Below, in pieces: positions 25,578-34,506 of a DNA stretch of 64,000 nt (position 1 is its first letter; every line of letters begins with the position of its first letter). The position numbers and the translations under genes were made by a program. Source of the DNA: Bradyrhizobium iriomotense (GTDB taxonomy: Bacteria; Pseudomonadota; Alphaproteobacteria; Rhizobiales; Xanthobacteraceae); contig NZ_BSOW01000010.1 in NCBI RefSeq assembly GCF_030160715.1, positions 209,612-273,611 on the forward strand. Direction: 5' to 3'. The notes under the pieces are model-generated. The model searched no databases. It saw only the letters and a program-made list of their open reading frames with translations, and was not told the DNA's origin.

Positions 25578-27013
25578 GGCCTTTCCCTTTTTTGCTTGCT
25601 TCTTGCCACTAACGCTATTGGCGCATTTTCTATCTTCCCATTATTCCCTGTTTTTGGGGTATCTGTGATGGCACCCAGATAGCGCAACCGCGCCAAGTTG
25701 ATCATCATCGCAACGATCGGAAATGCATACATGTTTTGGATTGTTGGAAGAATGTCGCTCTGAGTCGCCATACTAATCCCACAACCAAAGATGCACACGA
25801 ACAGAGCCCAATATAGGTCACTATTCAACCTTCGCCCAACCCGCCAGGCGGTAGCTGTTCCAAGGAGAAGGAAAATTAGAAGCACGCCGGTTAAAATCAC
25901 CCCGCAATCGAGAAAGAAGTTGATAATTGCATTATGCGCTTGGTTGGCCTGATACAGCGCTCCTGTGTCCCAAAGTTGGCTCGTCCCCATTCCGTAGCGA
26001 CCAGCGCCAAACAGGAACAGGCCGATATTGCTCGTCCATTCACTTAGCAGCGGAGCCCAAACATAATCGACACGGCCCGTCAGCAAGGCATCGGCCGAGG
26101 CGCCGGAATCGCCATCAAAGCCGACGGAAAGAAGAGCTTGAACGGTTGGTCCAATCCACAGGAGCGATGTGACGCCAGCAGCCGCAGCACCAACGACTAA
26201 GATGGCGAACCTGCGCCGCAGGATCAGATATAGGGAACACGAAGCTACGACTGTGACAAGCGCGCCGCGGGACTCGAGGAGAAGAATCGCCAGGAGCGAT
26301 AGACACAGGGATGCGATCCCGAGAGCATTGCGCGTAAGAGCTCGATAGACCAACAAAGGCACAGTGCAAATGTACATTGTTCCGATCGTATTGTAATGGA
26401 CGCCAAAATAGGTTTCGCAGAACTCGGTCATCTTGTCCCGGCTAGCTGGAACCGGCTCGGCCATTCCGCTAACGGACGGATTCGTCAGGACGAGCGCGAC
26501 GAAAACGATTGATAACAACAGCATTGAAAGGCAGATCACCGTCGTGATCCTCTCGATCTCCTGAAAGGAGCGCATGCGCTTAAGGACAAACAGGAAGGAT
26601 AAAGTGTAAAAGATCGGCACAAGGCAATTCGATAATACAAAGTCAAAGTAGGACTCTGGATATGAATCGGGGAAGCGACTATGCAAAAGGGGCGCGTTTG
26701 GAACTGATCGAATGAGGGCGATGGCAAAAATTGCGAAGTACAGGAGAAATATTCTGATGGATGTTCGTTCGATCCTGTCGGTCGCGTGTAGGGGCGCAGT
26801 GTCGAAAACCAGATAAGCCAAGACTATTGCTGATAATAGGTTAAAGGGTTTGAGCCCTTGGACGCCGAACAAATTGTCAGTCAGAAATGGTACGCGCTGG
26901 AATGGCCACATGAAAACGAACAACAGAAAGAAAAAGGTTCCAGCCTGCGCGACTGAATCTGGCAAAGTGGGATGATAAGGCGTTGGGGCGCTATTGCTCA
27001 GAGATGTACTCAT
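25574..27013 (-). CDS. O-antigen ligase/polymerase (Wzy-like) membrane protein
   Basis: A 479-residue integral membrane protein with about eleven hydrophobic segments (for example FFFLLFVFMWPFQRVPFL, VLILLPLLSLA-type stretches and GVILTGVLLIFLLLGTATAW). It has a larger periplasmic loop with the RxGMGTSQLWD segment about two thirds along and a following HNAIINFFLDCG, the usual region of the Wzy_C/O-antigen ligase family. It would polymerise repeat units at the periplasmic face. Sequence alone does not separate polymerase from ligase. It is A+T-richer than its neighbours, common for wzy genes. Confidence 0.8.
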   Translation of the reverse strand: MSTSLSNSAPTPYHPTLPDSVAQAGTFFFLLFVFMWPFQRVPFLTDNLFGVQGLKPFNLLSAIVLAYLVFDTAPLHATDRIERTSIRIFLLYFAIFAIALIRSVPNAPLLHSRFPDSYPESYFDFVLSNCLVPIFYTLSFLFVLKRMRSFQEIERITTVICLSMLLLSIVFVALVLTNPSVSGMAEPVPASRDKMTEFCETYFGVHYNTIGTMYICTVPLLVYRALTRNALGIASLCLSLLAILLLESRGALVTVVASCSLYLILRRRFAILVVGAAAAGVTSLLWIGPTVQALLSVGFDGDSGASADALLTGRVDYVWAPLLSEWTSNIGLFLFGAGRYGMGTSQLWDTGALYQANQAHNAIINFFLDCGVILTGVLLIFLLLGTATAWRVGRRLNSDLYWALFVCIFGCGISMATQSDILPTIQNMYAFPIVAMMINLARLRYLGAITDTPKTGNNGKIENAPIALVARSKQKRERP

Positions 27014-27246
27014 CTCGACCTATCGGAATTGGTTGCTCTACTCTAACCGTCCATTAGATTTTGTCGCATCTAGTCAGGTCGCCGCGAGGAAGCTCCAAGT
27101 CAAGAGGATCCGGTCGTCAGCATCGAAGTTTCGAAAATGGGCAGCAACAGTTTCGGACGTAGGTGACGGACAGAGTCCTTCTGGCCAATGGGTGCGCGGC
27201 CCAGAGCCCAAAACGCTGTGATCGCTTCGCTTCGAGTGTGACCAGT

Positions 27247-28398
27247 TCAAAGTAGTTGCCCTGGGTACTTTGACTTATCCATAAGGGGCTTCAAGGCCGC
27301 AATTAACTCGCGAGCTTTTGCCGTCGGCGAGTGATTGGCCTTAACGTAGATCTGACATCGTGTCGCGACCGCGTTGTATTCGTTCGCGTCCATGTCCCAA
27401 ATTGCGCTCACGGATTTTGAAAGCGCCAACTCGTCCTCGGCCGATGCGCCAAGGGCATGGCGCCGAACGATCAGATCTGGGTCGACAGTTCGCCGAGTTA
27501 CAACAGGGGTGCCGGTAGCCAAAGCCTCCAGGAACGTGTTCGAGAAGCCCTCGACATCCGATGTGCAGAGAAGCATCGTCGCTTCCGATAGAAATCGTTG
27601 AACGTCTGCCCGCCGGACACAACCAACCAGTTCCACGTTTGGCAGATGGCGCAGGCTATTCAGGGCGTCTAGCGTCGATTGATCAGTATCTCGCTCTGGC
27701 ATCCCTGCTACGCGGAATTGGACAGCCGGATGTTCCCGGGCGATTCGAAGCAGCATTGGCAAGTTCTTTCCATGGCGGAAGACACCCAGCCAAGCGACAT
27801 ATCTGCGTTCTGCGCGCGGCAAAGGAGCGGCCGCGTCCTCTGCCACGGCAATGGCATTGTGAATGACGTGAATGGGTGTGCCCGGAAAAAGCGCTGCCAA
27901 TTTTTCGCGTTGATACTCATTTTGACAGAGAAATGCGGCTGTTCGATGCCGAGCCCAAGAATAGGATAACCATTCATAATGTCGAAGCCCGATCTTGTAT
28001 CGCTCATCGACGTCTCCGTCGCTGACAACGCGGTGAACGAACGGAATCCTTAATTGGTCGGCGACGAAAGCCATGATGGCAGTGCCCGCCCCACGTGCGC
28101 CCTGGATGATGATGTCGGGACGATAGGCGCGGGCGGCTGCCAACACCTTGGGAATGTATGAGTAGAACCACTTCGCAACCCGCACTCCCGTCGCGGGATC
28201 ATAGGTCTCGATAAGTTTGATTTGCTGGCCCGAACCCACATGCGCCAAAGCACCCTTCCAGGTAAGGAAAGCGGCTTCGTGACCGGCGCTTTCAAGCGCG
28301 CGAAGCCAAAGTGAAAGTTGAACGGCCCAGCCGCCGATCGGATAGTCATCATCTTTCAATAGATATGGAATGGAAAAATCTATCGAGAGAATTCGCAC
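27247..28398 (-). CDS. Glycosyltransferase family 4 protein
   Basis: A GT-B protein of 383 residues. It begins VRILSIDFSIPYLLKDDDYP and GGWAVQLSLWLRALESAGHE, an N-terminus typical of GT4 enzymes in exopolysaccharide loci. The donor half has AWLGVFRHGKNLPMLLRIA and DVEGFSNTFLEALATGTPVV with the E-x7-E motif. GTG at 28398 is preferred because the 42 residues before it (up to 28524) overlap the asnB relic and have no family similarity. It is 233 bp upstream of the polymerase gene in the same direction. Confidence 0.85.
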   Translation of the reverse strand: MRILSIDFSIPYLLKDDDYPIGGWAVQLSLWLRALESAGHEAAFLTWKGALAHVGSGQQIKLIETYDPATGVRVAKWFYSYIPKVLAAARAYRPDIIIQGARGAGTAIMAFVADQLRIPFVHRVVSDGDVDERYKIGLRHYEWLSYSWARHRTAAFLCQNEYQREKLAALFPGTPIHVIHNAIAVAEDAAAPLPRAERRYVAWLGVFRHGKNLPMLLRIAREHPAVQFRVAGMPERDTDQSTLDALNSLRHLPNVELVGCVRRADVQRFLSEATMLLCTSDVEGFSNTFLEALATGTPVVTRRTVDPDLIVRRHALGASAEDELALSKSVSAIWDMDANEYNAVATRCQIYVKANHSPTAKARELIAALKPLMDKSKYPGQLL

Positions 28399-28489
28399 CT
28401 GACACCCCGAGGTTGATGGGACCGCAAGATGAACAGCAGTTCGGCGGCTTTCGAGTGGACACGGCCGCATGTCTGAGGATGCGCATTTG

Positions 28490-28660
28490 ATATTGTCAGG
28501 AATCGCATCGGCGTTCTCCACCAACAGCCCAGTGGCTCGGCCAGACGTGATTGTCGTCTGGCCCGTGGTGACTCAGGCTTCGCGTCCTTGCAGATGTGCG
28601 CCGTTTCAGGTCTTGCAGACTGCAACCATAGCGCTCACAAATATCGGAAATTACGTACAT
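28490..28660 (-). pseudogene. asnB N-terminal fragment
   Basis: The minus strand from 28660 reads ERYGCSLQDLKRRTSARTRS then HHGPDDNHVW. It aligns with the start of the intact asnB at 30288-32264 (ERNGCRLQDLKRRASAMTQT, HRGPDDSGIW). The initial MCGI with the catalytic Cys has become MYVI. Frame is lost after about 55 codons. It is a dead duplicate of the 5-prime end. Confidence 0.8.
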
Positions 28661-28775
28661 CGAGTTCCCTAATGAGGGCGTCAACGCATGGCAGCCACGC
28701 TCACACTCTAGCAGCATAGTCTTCTGAACCGGTCTGCGGCTCGACCCTTTCGGATTACCTATTCTCGATCACGGG
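28640..28775 (+). repeat. Dispersed repeat, copy 3
   Basis: From the lost asnB start outward this segment parallels 32250-32385: a CCCTAATGAGG-CGTCAACGCATGG block, a CTCACAC block, GCAGCATAGTCTTCTGAACC and GACCCTTTCGGATTACC. It lies between an asnB 5-prime fragment (minus strand) and an asnB 3-prime fragment (plus strand). Confidence 0.75.
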
Positions 28776-28779
28776 AGAG

Positions 28780-29050
28780 GACGAGACCAGTTGGTCGGGG
28801 AATGGTATAGACGCCCATGGCGCGATTTCGTGCACCAAATGCTAACGCGTACACCGCACATGAATACTGCTACTTTGAAAGGTCATTTGCATGGGAGCGC
28901 TTTTCGGCCACTAGTCGTCAAACCCGGTGATATCGAGGGACGCCTGCATTGGGTCGCAAGAGGCAAGAGAGATTTGCGCTTTTCTAGAAGCTAGACGAGC
29001 TGGCCGCTAATTTGAGGATAGATATTGTTCACTCTTGGAACCCAACTTGC
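28780..29050 (+). pseudogene. asnB C-terminal and glycosyltransferase fragments
   Basis: At 28788 the plus strand reads VGEWYRRPWRDFVHQML, an AsnB C-terminal piece like VGEWFSGPYQDFVQDML of the gene at 8546. From 28955 to 29045 it matches 11940-12035 of the glycosyltransferase gene at the DNA level (RGKRD, then a frame slip, then RIDIVHSW). Both are short, out of context and broken. Confidence 0.7.
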
Positions 29051-29083
29051 GCGCCACGCTGAGCTCATTTTGGAGGGCAGAGG

Positions 29084-30082
29084 ATGCTCAAACACGGCAT
29101 TTGCACGCTCGAACAACTAGATCGCTCCGGGCTGGGACGTTTGGCGGAGACGCGACGCTTTTTCCACCGACTTTGCGACATTGCGCTTTATGAAGCATTG
29201 GCGCGCCGTGGCGGCTCGGACGATGAGGCTCTTCAGGCGGCAGTGCTGAATTTGTTTCCTATTACCAACGGCGCTTACAAGCGCACAAGCCGCCAGCGTT
29301 TTGGCACGTTCGACCGCGAGGTGCTAAGTATATTGGCGCAGCTTTTCTCGTCAAATGCACGGCTGAGCGTCCATGATGTTGCAGTGTCCGATGGGCGGAC
29401 TGCCTGTGACTTCTATCGTGTCCTGTCGGCGCAGTTCGGCGGGCTTGATTTCCTGGCGAGCGATCTCTGCCTGCGTGTCACCAGACTTTCTTTTCCAGAG
29501 GCGCGGCTAAGCGTCGTGGTCGACGAGAACGACGTCCCACTACAGCTAGTACGGCCGCCATTTGTACTAAATTTGGCACGTACAGAAAGTTGGCTCTACC
29601 CTGTCAATCACTTATTGCGTTTGTTTTGGCGGGCTCGGGCCATGGCTGTGCTCGATGCGGCTCGCGCAGGTGATGAGGCCTTGATCCGGGACCATATCCT
29701 GCTCTTGTGCAGCGAGGCGCGAAAATATCTCGATCGCTGTGCCAATTTTCAGATCAAGAACTATGATATTTTTTCGCCGCCGGTCGACCGCTATCACGTG
29801 GTGCGGGCCATGAATGTTCTCAATCCAAGCTACTTCTCGCCGGCCCAGCTTACTCAGGCAATCGCTAATTTGCGGGACGCGTTGCATGAAGGCGGAGTGC
29901 TGGTGCTGGGCTCCAATGGCGAGGCGGGCTCGACGGTGCATGGCGGCGCTTACCAACGGCGCGATAATCAGCTAGTAGAGATCTGGAGCTGTGGTGGCGG
30001 TCCACCTTTCTCTCCGGTGCTCTCGAGCGATCAGCGGCCCAGCGCTGATCAAGGCCGCGTGGCGGATATTATTGTTCGATAA
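29084..30082 (+). CDS. CheR-like SAM-dependent methyltransferase, polysaccharide locus
   Basis: A 332-residue protein. The central part has VHDVAVSDGRTACDFYRVL and LDFLASDLCLRVTRL in the place of SAM-binding elements. The C-terminal part has DRYHVVRAMNVLNPSYFSPA and ALHEGGVLVLGSN, which resembles CheR-type and related methyltransferases. The glycine-rich loop is poorly conserved, so activity is uncertain. ATG follows GGAGGGCAGAGG closely. It is an isolated gene pointing toward the convergent asnB gene. Confidence 0.6.
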   Translation: MLKHGICTLEQLDRSGLGRLAETRRFFHRLCDIALYEALARRGGSDDEALQAAVLNLFPITNGAYKRTSRQRFGTFDREVLSILAQLFSSNARLSVHDVAVSDGRTACDFYRVLSAQFGGLDFLASDLCLRVTRLSFPEARLSVVVDENDVPLQLVRPPFVLNLARTESWLYPVNHLLRLFWRARAMAVLDAARAGDEALIRDHILLLCSEARKYLDRCANFQIKNYDIFSPPVDRYHVVRAMNVLNPSYFSPAQLTQAIANLRDALHEGGVLVLGSNGEAGSTVHGGAYQRRDNQLVEIWSCGGGPPFSPVLSSDQRPSADQGRVADIIVR

Positions 30083-30287
30083 CTCGGAACGGATCCGATG
30101 ATCGCGGGAGCCGCCATGGCGGTTGGGAGTTCGCGGGTGCAAATCATTGAACAAGCAGCATACCTATAGCGGAGTTGGTACGCATCGCTGCGCAATCGCA
30201 ATCGGGGGCGGCTCGTAAGCGCTCGTGTAAGGTCGCACGCCCCGCTGGAGTCCGGCAAAAAACGACAAAGGTGTCATCGCCATATCT

Positions 30288-32264
30288 TCAATTCAAAAGC
30301 GATGCCAAGCGTCTTGTTCCGGTATCCGGCACCGAAGCATCGCCCCACCGACGATGCCACGACTGAAACATCAGAATATTCCAAATGAGGAAATCTTGCT
30401 CACTATCTCCGTTCAAGAATGCGGCCCAGAGCGAGCGAATGGCCTCAACGTAGAAAATATCACCAGTGCTCAGGCAAGCTTCGCTCATCAAGTCCTCGGC
30501 CCAATTCCGTAACGGACCGCGCAACCAATCTACGAGCGGAATCCCGAACCCCATTTTCGGGCGCTCGACCAAACGATCGGGCACATGGCGGGCAAGAACA
30601 CGCCGGAGCAAATGCTTGGGGCGTCGGGCACGCGCGTTGTGGAAAGACGGCAGCTTCCAGACCCATTCAACCAGGCGATGGTCGAGGAACGGAACACGTA
30701 CCTCAAGAGCGACAGCCATAGAGGCTCGATCAACCTTAGTCAGGATGTCATCAGGCAAATAGGTGCACATGTCCAGGTAGCGCATACGGTCCACCGGATC
30801 TGGCAAGAGGACCTCGAGGTTTTGACCCCAGCAGGCCGTCCGCACCTCTTGTGGTCCCTTTACAAGATTGTCGTGGTTCTGCGAGAGAATTTTATAGTAC
30901 ACGGAATCGATCGACGACATTGAGAGGATTTGCGCCAGCCGGTGGGCCTTTTGGCCAACACGTGGCACGCGCCGATAGTATGGTACATAGCGGGCTATGC
31001 TGTTGTAAGTGCTGGGCGGCACAGCGCAGATGCTTGAAGACACGAGGCGGCGGAGCGCAAGCGGAATCTTCGCACGCGGTCGCCAAAAGTTATCCGTCGA
31101 TTGATACCGTGAGTACCCGGAAAACAATTCGTCTCCACCATCTCCTGACAGAGCGACCGTGACGCGTTTTCGCGTCAACGCGGAAACAATATGGGTCGGG
31201 ATCTGGGAGGAGTCGGCGAACGGCTCGTCATACATCTCGGCTAATTTCGGCACCACATCGAGAGCGTCAGCGCCGCTAACGGGAAATGTTGTATGGTCGG
31301 TCCCGAGATGTCGCGCGACTGCCTCAGCGTGTTTCGATTCATCGAATGTCGGGTTCTCAAAGCTGATGGTAAACGTCTTGACCGGTCTCAGAGAAGCTTT
31401 CTGCATCAGCGCGACGACGGTGGATGAGTCATAGCCGCCGGACAGAAAGGCGCCAAGCGGAACGTCCGCAATCATGCGGCGCGATACTGCATCATGCAGC
31501 AACGCCTCGAGCTCATCGACCAGTCCCTCTTCGTCGGCTCGAAGCGAATTGCATTGCCCCTGCGAGACAACACTGGCCAGATCCCAGTACGCGCCGACTT
31601 CGGGGCCGCCGCCGCTCGCAATTTTGACGAACCCGGCGGGCGGCAGCTTGTAGACATCTTCATAGATCGTGAATGGACCCGGCACATAACTATGCTGAAG
31701 AAAGGCGGCGATCGCTCCACGATTGAGACTTGGCTTCCAACCGGGATAAGCGCGCAGCGCCTTCAATTCTGATCCGAACAAAACTAGTCCATCGAAAATC
31801 GCCCAATAAAGCGGCTTTTCGCCCATTCGATCACGAGCCAGGAATAGTTGACGTTCTCCGGCGTCCCACGCTGCAATTGCGAACATCCCATTCAGACGGG
31901 CGATGGTCGATTTGACGCCCCATTGGGCGAATCCTTCGACAATGACTTCTGTATCTGAATGTCCACGAAACCGAACTCCGCAACGCTCCAGTTCGGCCCT
32001 CAGTTCTCGGAAATTGTATATCTCACCGTTGAACGTAATGGCATATTGCCCGTTGGCCGAGACCATTGGTTGATGTCCCATTGGGGACAAGTCGATAATT
32101 GCTAGGCGACGCTGCCCGAAGGCAATGCTGGCTTGCTCGCTTAACCAAATGCCGCTGTCGTCCGGTCCGCGGTGGTTCAGGGTTTGCGTCATTGCAGACG
32201 CCCGCCTTTTCAGGTCTTGCAGGCGGCAACCATTACGCTCCCAGAGACCGGAAATTCCGCACAT
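30288..32264 (-). CDS. asnB: Asparagine synthase (glutamine-hydrolysing)-type amidotransferase
   Basis: A 658-residue AsnB-type protein, the second intact copy. It starts MCGISGLWERNG with nucleophile Cys2, has RLAIIDLSPMGHQP and NGEIYNF in the glutaminase domain, SGGYDSSTVVALM as pyrophosphate loop and SGDGGDELFSGYSRY in the synthetase domain. ATG at 32264 places Cys at position 2 and therefore beats the longer frame from 32306. As for the first copy, amidation of a sugar uronate is more likely here than asparagine synthesis. Fragments of its close relative lie at 28490 and at the left window edge. Confidence 0.9.
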   Translation of the reverse strand: MCGISGLWERNGCRLQDLKRRASAMTQTLNHRGPDDSGIWLSEQASIAFGQRRLAIIDLSPMGHQPMVSANGQYAITFNGEIYNFRELRAELERCGVRFRGHSDTEVIVEGFAQWGVKSTIARLNGMFAIAAWDAGERQLFLARDRMGEKPLYWAIFDGLVLFGSELKALRAYPGWKPSLNRGAIAAFLQHSYVPGPFTIYEDVYKLPPAGFVKIASGGGPEVGAYWDLASVVSQGQCNSLRADEEGLVDELEALLHDAVSRRMIADVPLGAFLSGGYDSSTVVALMQKASLRPVKTFTISFENPTFDESKHAEAVARHLGTDHTTFPVSGADALDVVPKLAEMYDEPFADSSQIPTHIVSALTRKRVTVALSGDGGDELFSGYSRYQSTDNFWRPRAKIPLALRRLVSSSICAVPPSTYNSIARYVPYYRRVPRVGQKAHRLAQILSMSSIDSVYYKILSQNHDNLVKGPQEVRTACWGQNLEVLLPDPVDRMRYLDMCTYLPDDILTKVDRASMAVALEVRVPFLDHRLVEWVWKLPSFHNARARRPKHLLRRVLARHVPDRLVERPKMGFGIPLVDWLRGPLRNWAEDLMSEACLSTGDIFYVEAIRSLWAAFLNGDSEQDFLIWNILMFQSWHRRWGDASVPDTGTRRLASLLN

Positions 32265-32450
32265 GCTTGAAAAGGGCTCCCTAATGAGGACGTCAACGCA
32301 TGGCATCCAAACTCACACCGAAGCAGCATAGTATTTTGAAGCGGTCCGCGGCTCGACCTTTCGGATTACCCATTCTCGTGTCGCCCTTTTTGGCGAGTCC
32401 AAGCTACTTCGCGGCCCTCACGGCCCTTCCGGAGGGCTACGGAAAATGGC
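32265..32450. repeat. Dispersed repeat, copy 4, with flanks
   Basis: Bases 32275-32385 hold the best-kept context of the repeat: the leader of the intact asnB followed by CAGCATAGTATTTTGAAGCG, GACCTTTCGGATTACCC and ATTCTCG. Copy 1 is at 105-236, copy 3 at 28640-28775. No coding function is apparent. Confidence 0.75.
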
Positions 32451-34118
32451 CTACCGAAGATGATCCGGGTCGACCAGGCGACTGGGTTCGCGTGCTGCGT
32501 CAGTATTTTCAAGCGTTCCTGAAGGCGCTTCTTCACTCGCGCCGCGAACGAGAGATATCACGGAGTGATGGAGCCTCGTGAGCACGAACCCAAGCAGCAC
32601 AATCGTCATAAAAGCCGAAGACTTTGCCACGAGCCGCAGAAAAACGGATGTGTCTAGCTCGGAGGAGACGATGTGAGCGACCAGCACACCAGCCGCAACC
32701 ACAAAGGCGACTTTCAATGTCTGATACAGCGGTATCAATTTAGCGATGCTGGTTCCGAGCGCCTTGGCGACCTTGATCAACGCCCACCACTCCCAAACAA
32801 CGAGACCGGCGATGGTTCCTGCCACCGCGCCGGCGAGGCCGAATAACTGGACACCAAGGATGCTCAAGGCAATTGTGAGCACAAGCGATATCGCGCCGAT
32901 CGTCGCGGCCAGTCGGCCGAATCCAAACGCCCAAAGCAGCCAGCTGGCTCCGAATACAGTTGCGATCTGTCCCAACGAATAAATCTGCATGAGCGGCACT
33001 GCCCCGAGATACTCGCGTGTATAGATTAGTTCCACAAGGTCGTCCGCGGTCGCTATCACCAACCCGAAGGCTGGCAGCACCATGCATCCCAGCAGCAGAT
33101 TCGCTCTCAATATCAGCTTGCGGGCGCCGTCAACGTTGCCCTCGGCCAATAGGGAACTGATATTGGGCAGAAGCGCATAGCACAGAGGTCCGCGGGTCAA
33201 CGTACCGACAGCCATGACCACTGATGCAATCGAGATGAGTGCAAAGGCCGAGCTCGGAAAGTTCGCTGCCACGACCCATTGACCGGCTTGCGCGCGCAAG
33301 GCGAAAAAACCGCTGGCCATCGCAAAGGGCAGCGAATACTCCAATTGCACGCGGACCAACTGGCCGTCGAATCCGAGCCCCCGTTCCTGCGCAGCAAACA
33401 GGGCATACGTCACGGCTAACCCGACCTTCAGCATGGCCAGGCCGCATAACACCACCAGAAGCCACCCGACATCGCCAAATGCGACTGCCGCACCTGCCAA
33501 TGTCGCTGTTCTGACGATCGCAAACCCGATCGTTGCGCAGGCTCCCCACTCCGCCTTTCCGTCCGCCGTCGGCAGGTGATCAAGAATCGACGCCAATATC
33601 CAGGTGCCGACGCAAATCTGAACGAGGGGCGAGTGACGCTGGAGGCCTGCAATCGAACTCGGCAAAACTGGCATGAGCGCTAGGAGCAACAGAGTCGCGA
33701 GCCCCCCAAGAACGAAGAGACTTGCGAACGTGTTGCCCACCAGCTTTGGGCGGGTTCCGGGAGCGGCGCGCGACAGGAAATAGAATAGAGACTGCGGCAG
33801 GAACAGCGGAAAGAGGATCAACCCTGTTTCGACGATAAACCACGCCAGGCGATAGTCCCCGAACTCCTGCGTGGTCAGGTGGCGGACCAGGATGATCGGC
33901 ACCCCCAACTGCAGAGCATAGTCGAACAGCCCCGCAGCGGCGAGAGATCCTGCCTTGCGGCGAATCCCCGATCTCGTGCCGCGTGCGCGCCTCCTGTGTG
34001 CGGCCTGCTCCCGCAGGCTTTCGTACTTCCTGCGTAGTGGAGCAAAGAAAGAGGGCTCATGGACGCGCTGATGATCGCATCTTCCGAGGTCGTGCCTGAT
34101 CTCGCGGGATTCCCACAT
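32451..34118 (-). CDS. Wzx-like polysaccharide flippase
   Basis: A 555-residue oligosaccharide flippase of the MOP/PST family. About 12 to 14 hydrophobic segments follow a basic, soluble N-terminus of some 60 residues. Characteristic pieces are LVRHLTTQEFGDYRLAWFIV in the first helices and YTREYLGAVPLMQIYSLGQI in the second half. It would move the lipid-linked repeat unit across the inner membrane, partnering the Wzy-like protein at 25574. The N-terminus is longer than usual, so the true start may lie inside 34118-33960. Confidence 0.85.
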   Translation of the reverse strand: MWESREIRHDLGRCDHQRVHEPSFFAPLRRKYESLREQAAHRRRARGTRSGIRRKAGSLAAAGLFDYALQLGVPIILVRHLTTQEFGDYRLAWFIVETGLILFPLFLPQSLFYFLSRAAPGTRPKLVGNTFASLFVLGGLATLLLLALMPVLPSSIAGLQRHSPLVQICVGTWILASILDHLPTADGKAEWGACATIGFAIVRTATLAGAAVAFGDVGWLLVVLCGLAMLKVGLAVTYALFAAQERGLGFDGQLVRVQLEYSLPFAMASGFFALRAQAGQWVVAANFPSSAFALISIASVVMAVGTLTRGPLCYALLPNISSLLAEGNVDGARKLILRANLLLGCMVLPAFGLVIATADDLVELIYTREYLGAVPLMQIYSLGQIATVFGASWLLWAFGFGRLAATIGAISLVLTIALSILGVQLFGLAGAVAGTIAGLVVWEWWALIKVAKALGTSIAKLIPLYQTLKVAFVVAAGVLVAHIVSSELDTSVFLRLVAKSSAFMTIVLLGFVLTRLHHSVISLVRGASEEAPSGTLENTDAAREPSRLVDPDHLR

Positions 34119-34506
34119 GGTTCGCCGGGCCTTGCTGACGTAGTTGATGCAGACTCGTATAGGCAGAGGGCAAAACGGACCTTCTCAAGAGTTCATTTCC
34201 TCACCGCGATAAGGGGATTGCGACCGAGTTCGTCAATGCGCTTGTCAACGTGTTGGTCGAGATGGAGGCGGAGCTTGTCGACGTGCCGAGCGCCTTTCAC
34301 TTTTTGACGTGCAGAGGATAAAGCGGGAGAGAGGTTCAGAAAGCCGCCTCCAGCCTTGAGAGCTTTTCGGCTGCAGTCTCGATCTATTCCATTAAACGAT
34401 CCGCGCTCTCTCCTTCTCAAGCGTCCAGACGAGCTTGCCGACTCCCTCAGTGAGACACGGGGGGCTCCACCGCTGGGGGCATGCCGATTGTCGGTCGAGG
34501 TCGCTT
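34119..34506. other. Intergenic region
   Basis: Between the flippase and chain-length genes, both leftward. No convincing gene was found; short frames on both strands lack family similarity. A plus-strand stretch near 34205 reads IATEFVNALVNVLVEMEAEL, which could be a relic of an unknown gene. Confidence 0.3.
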
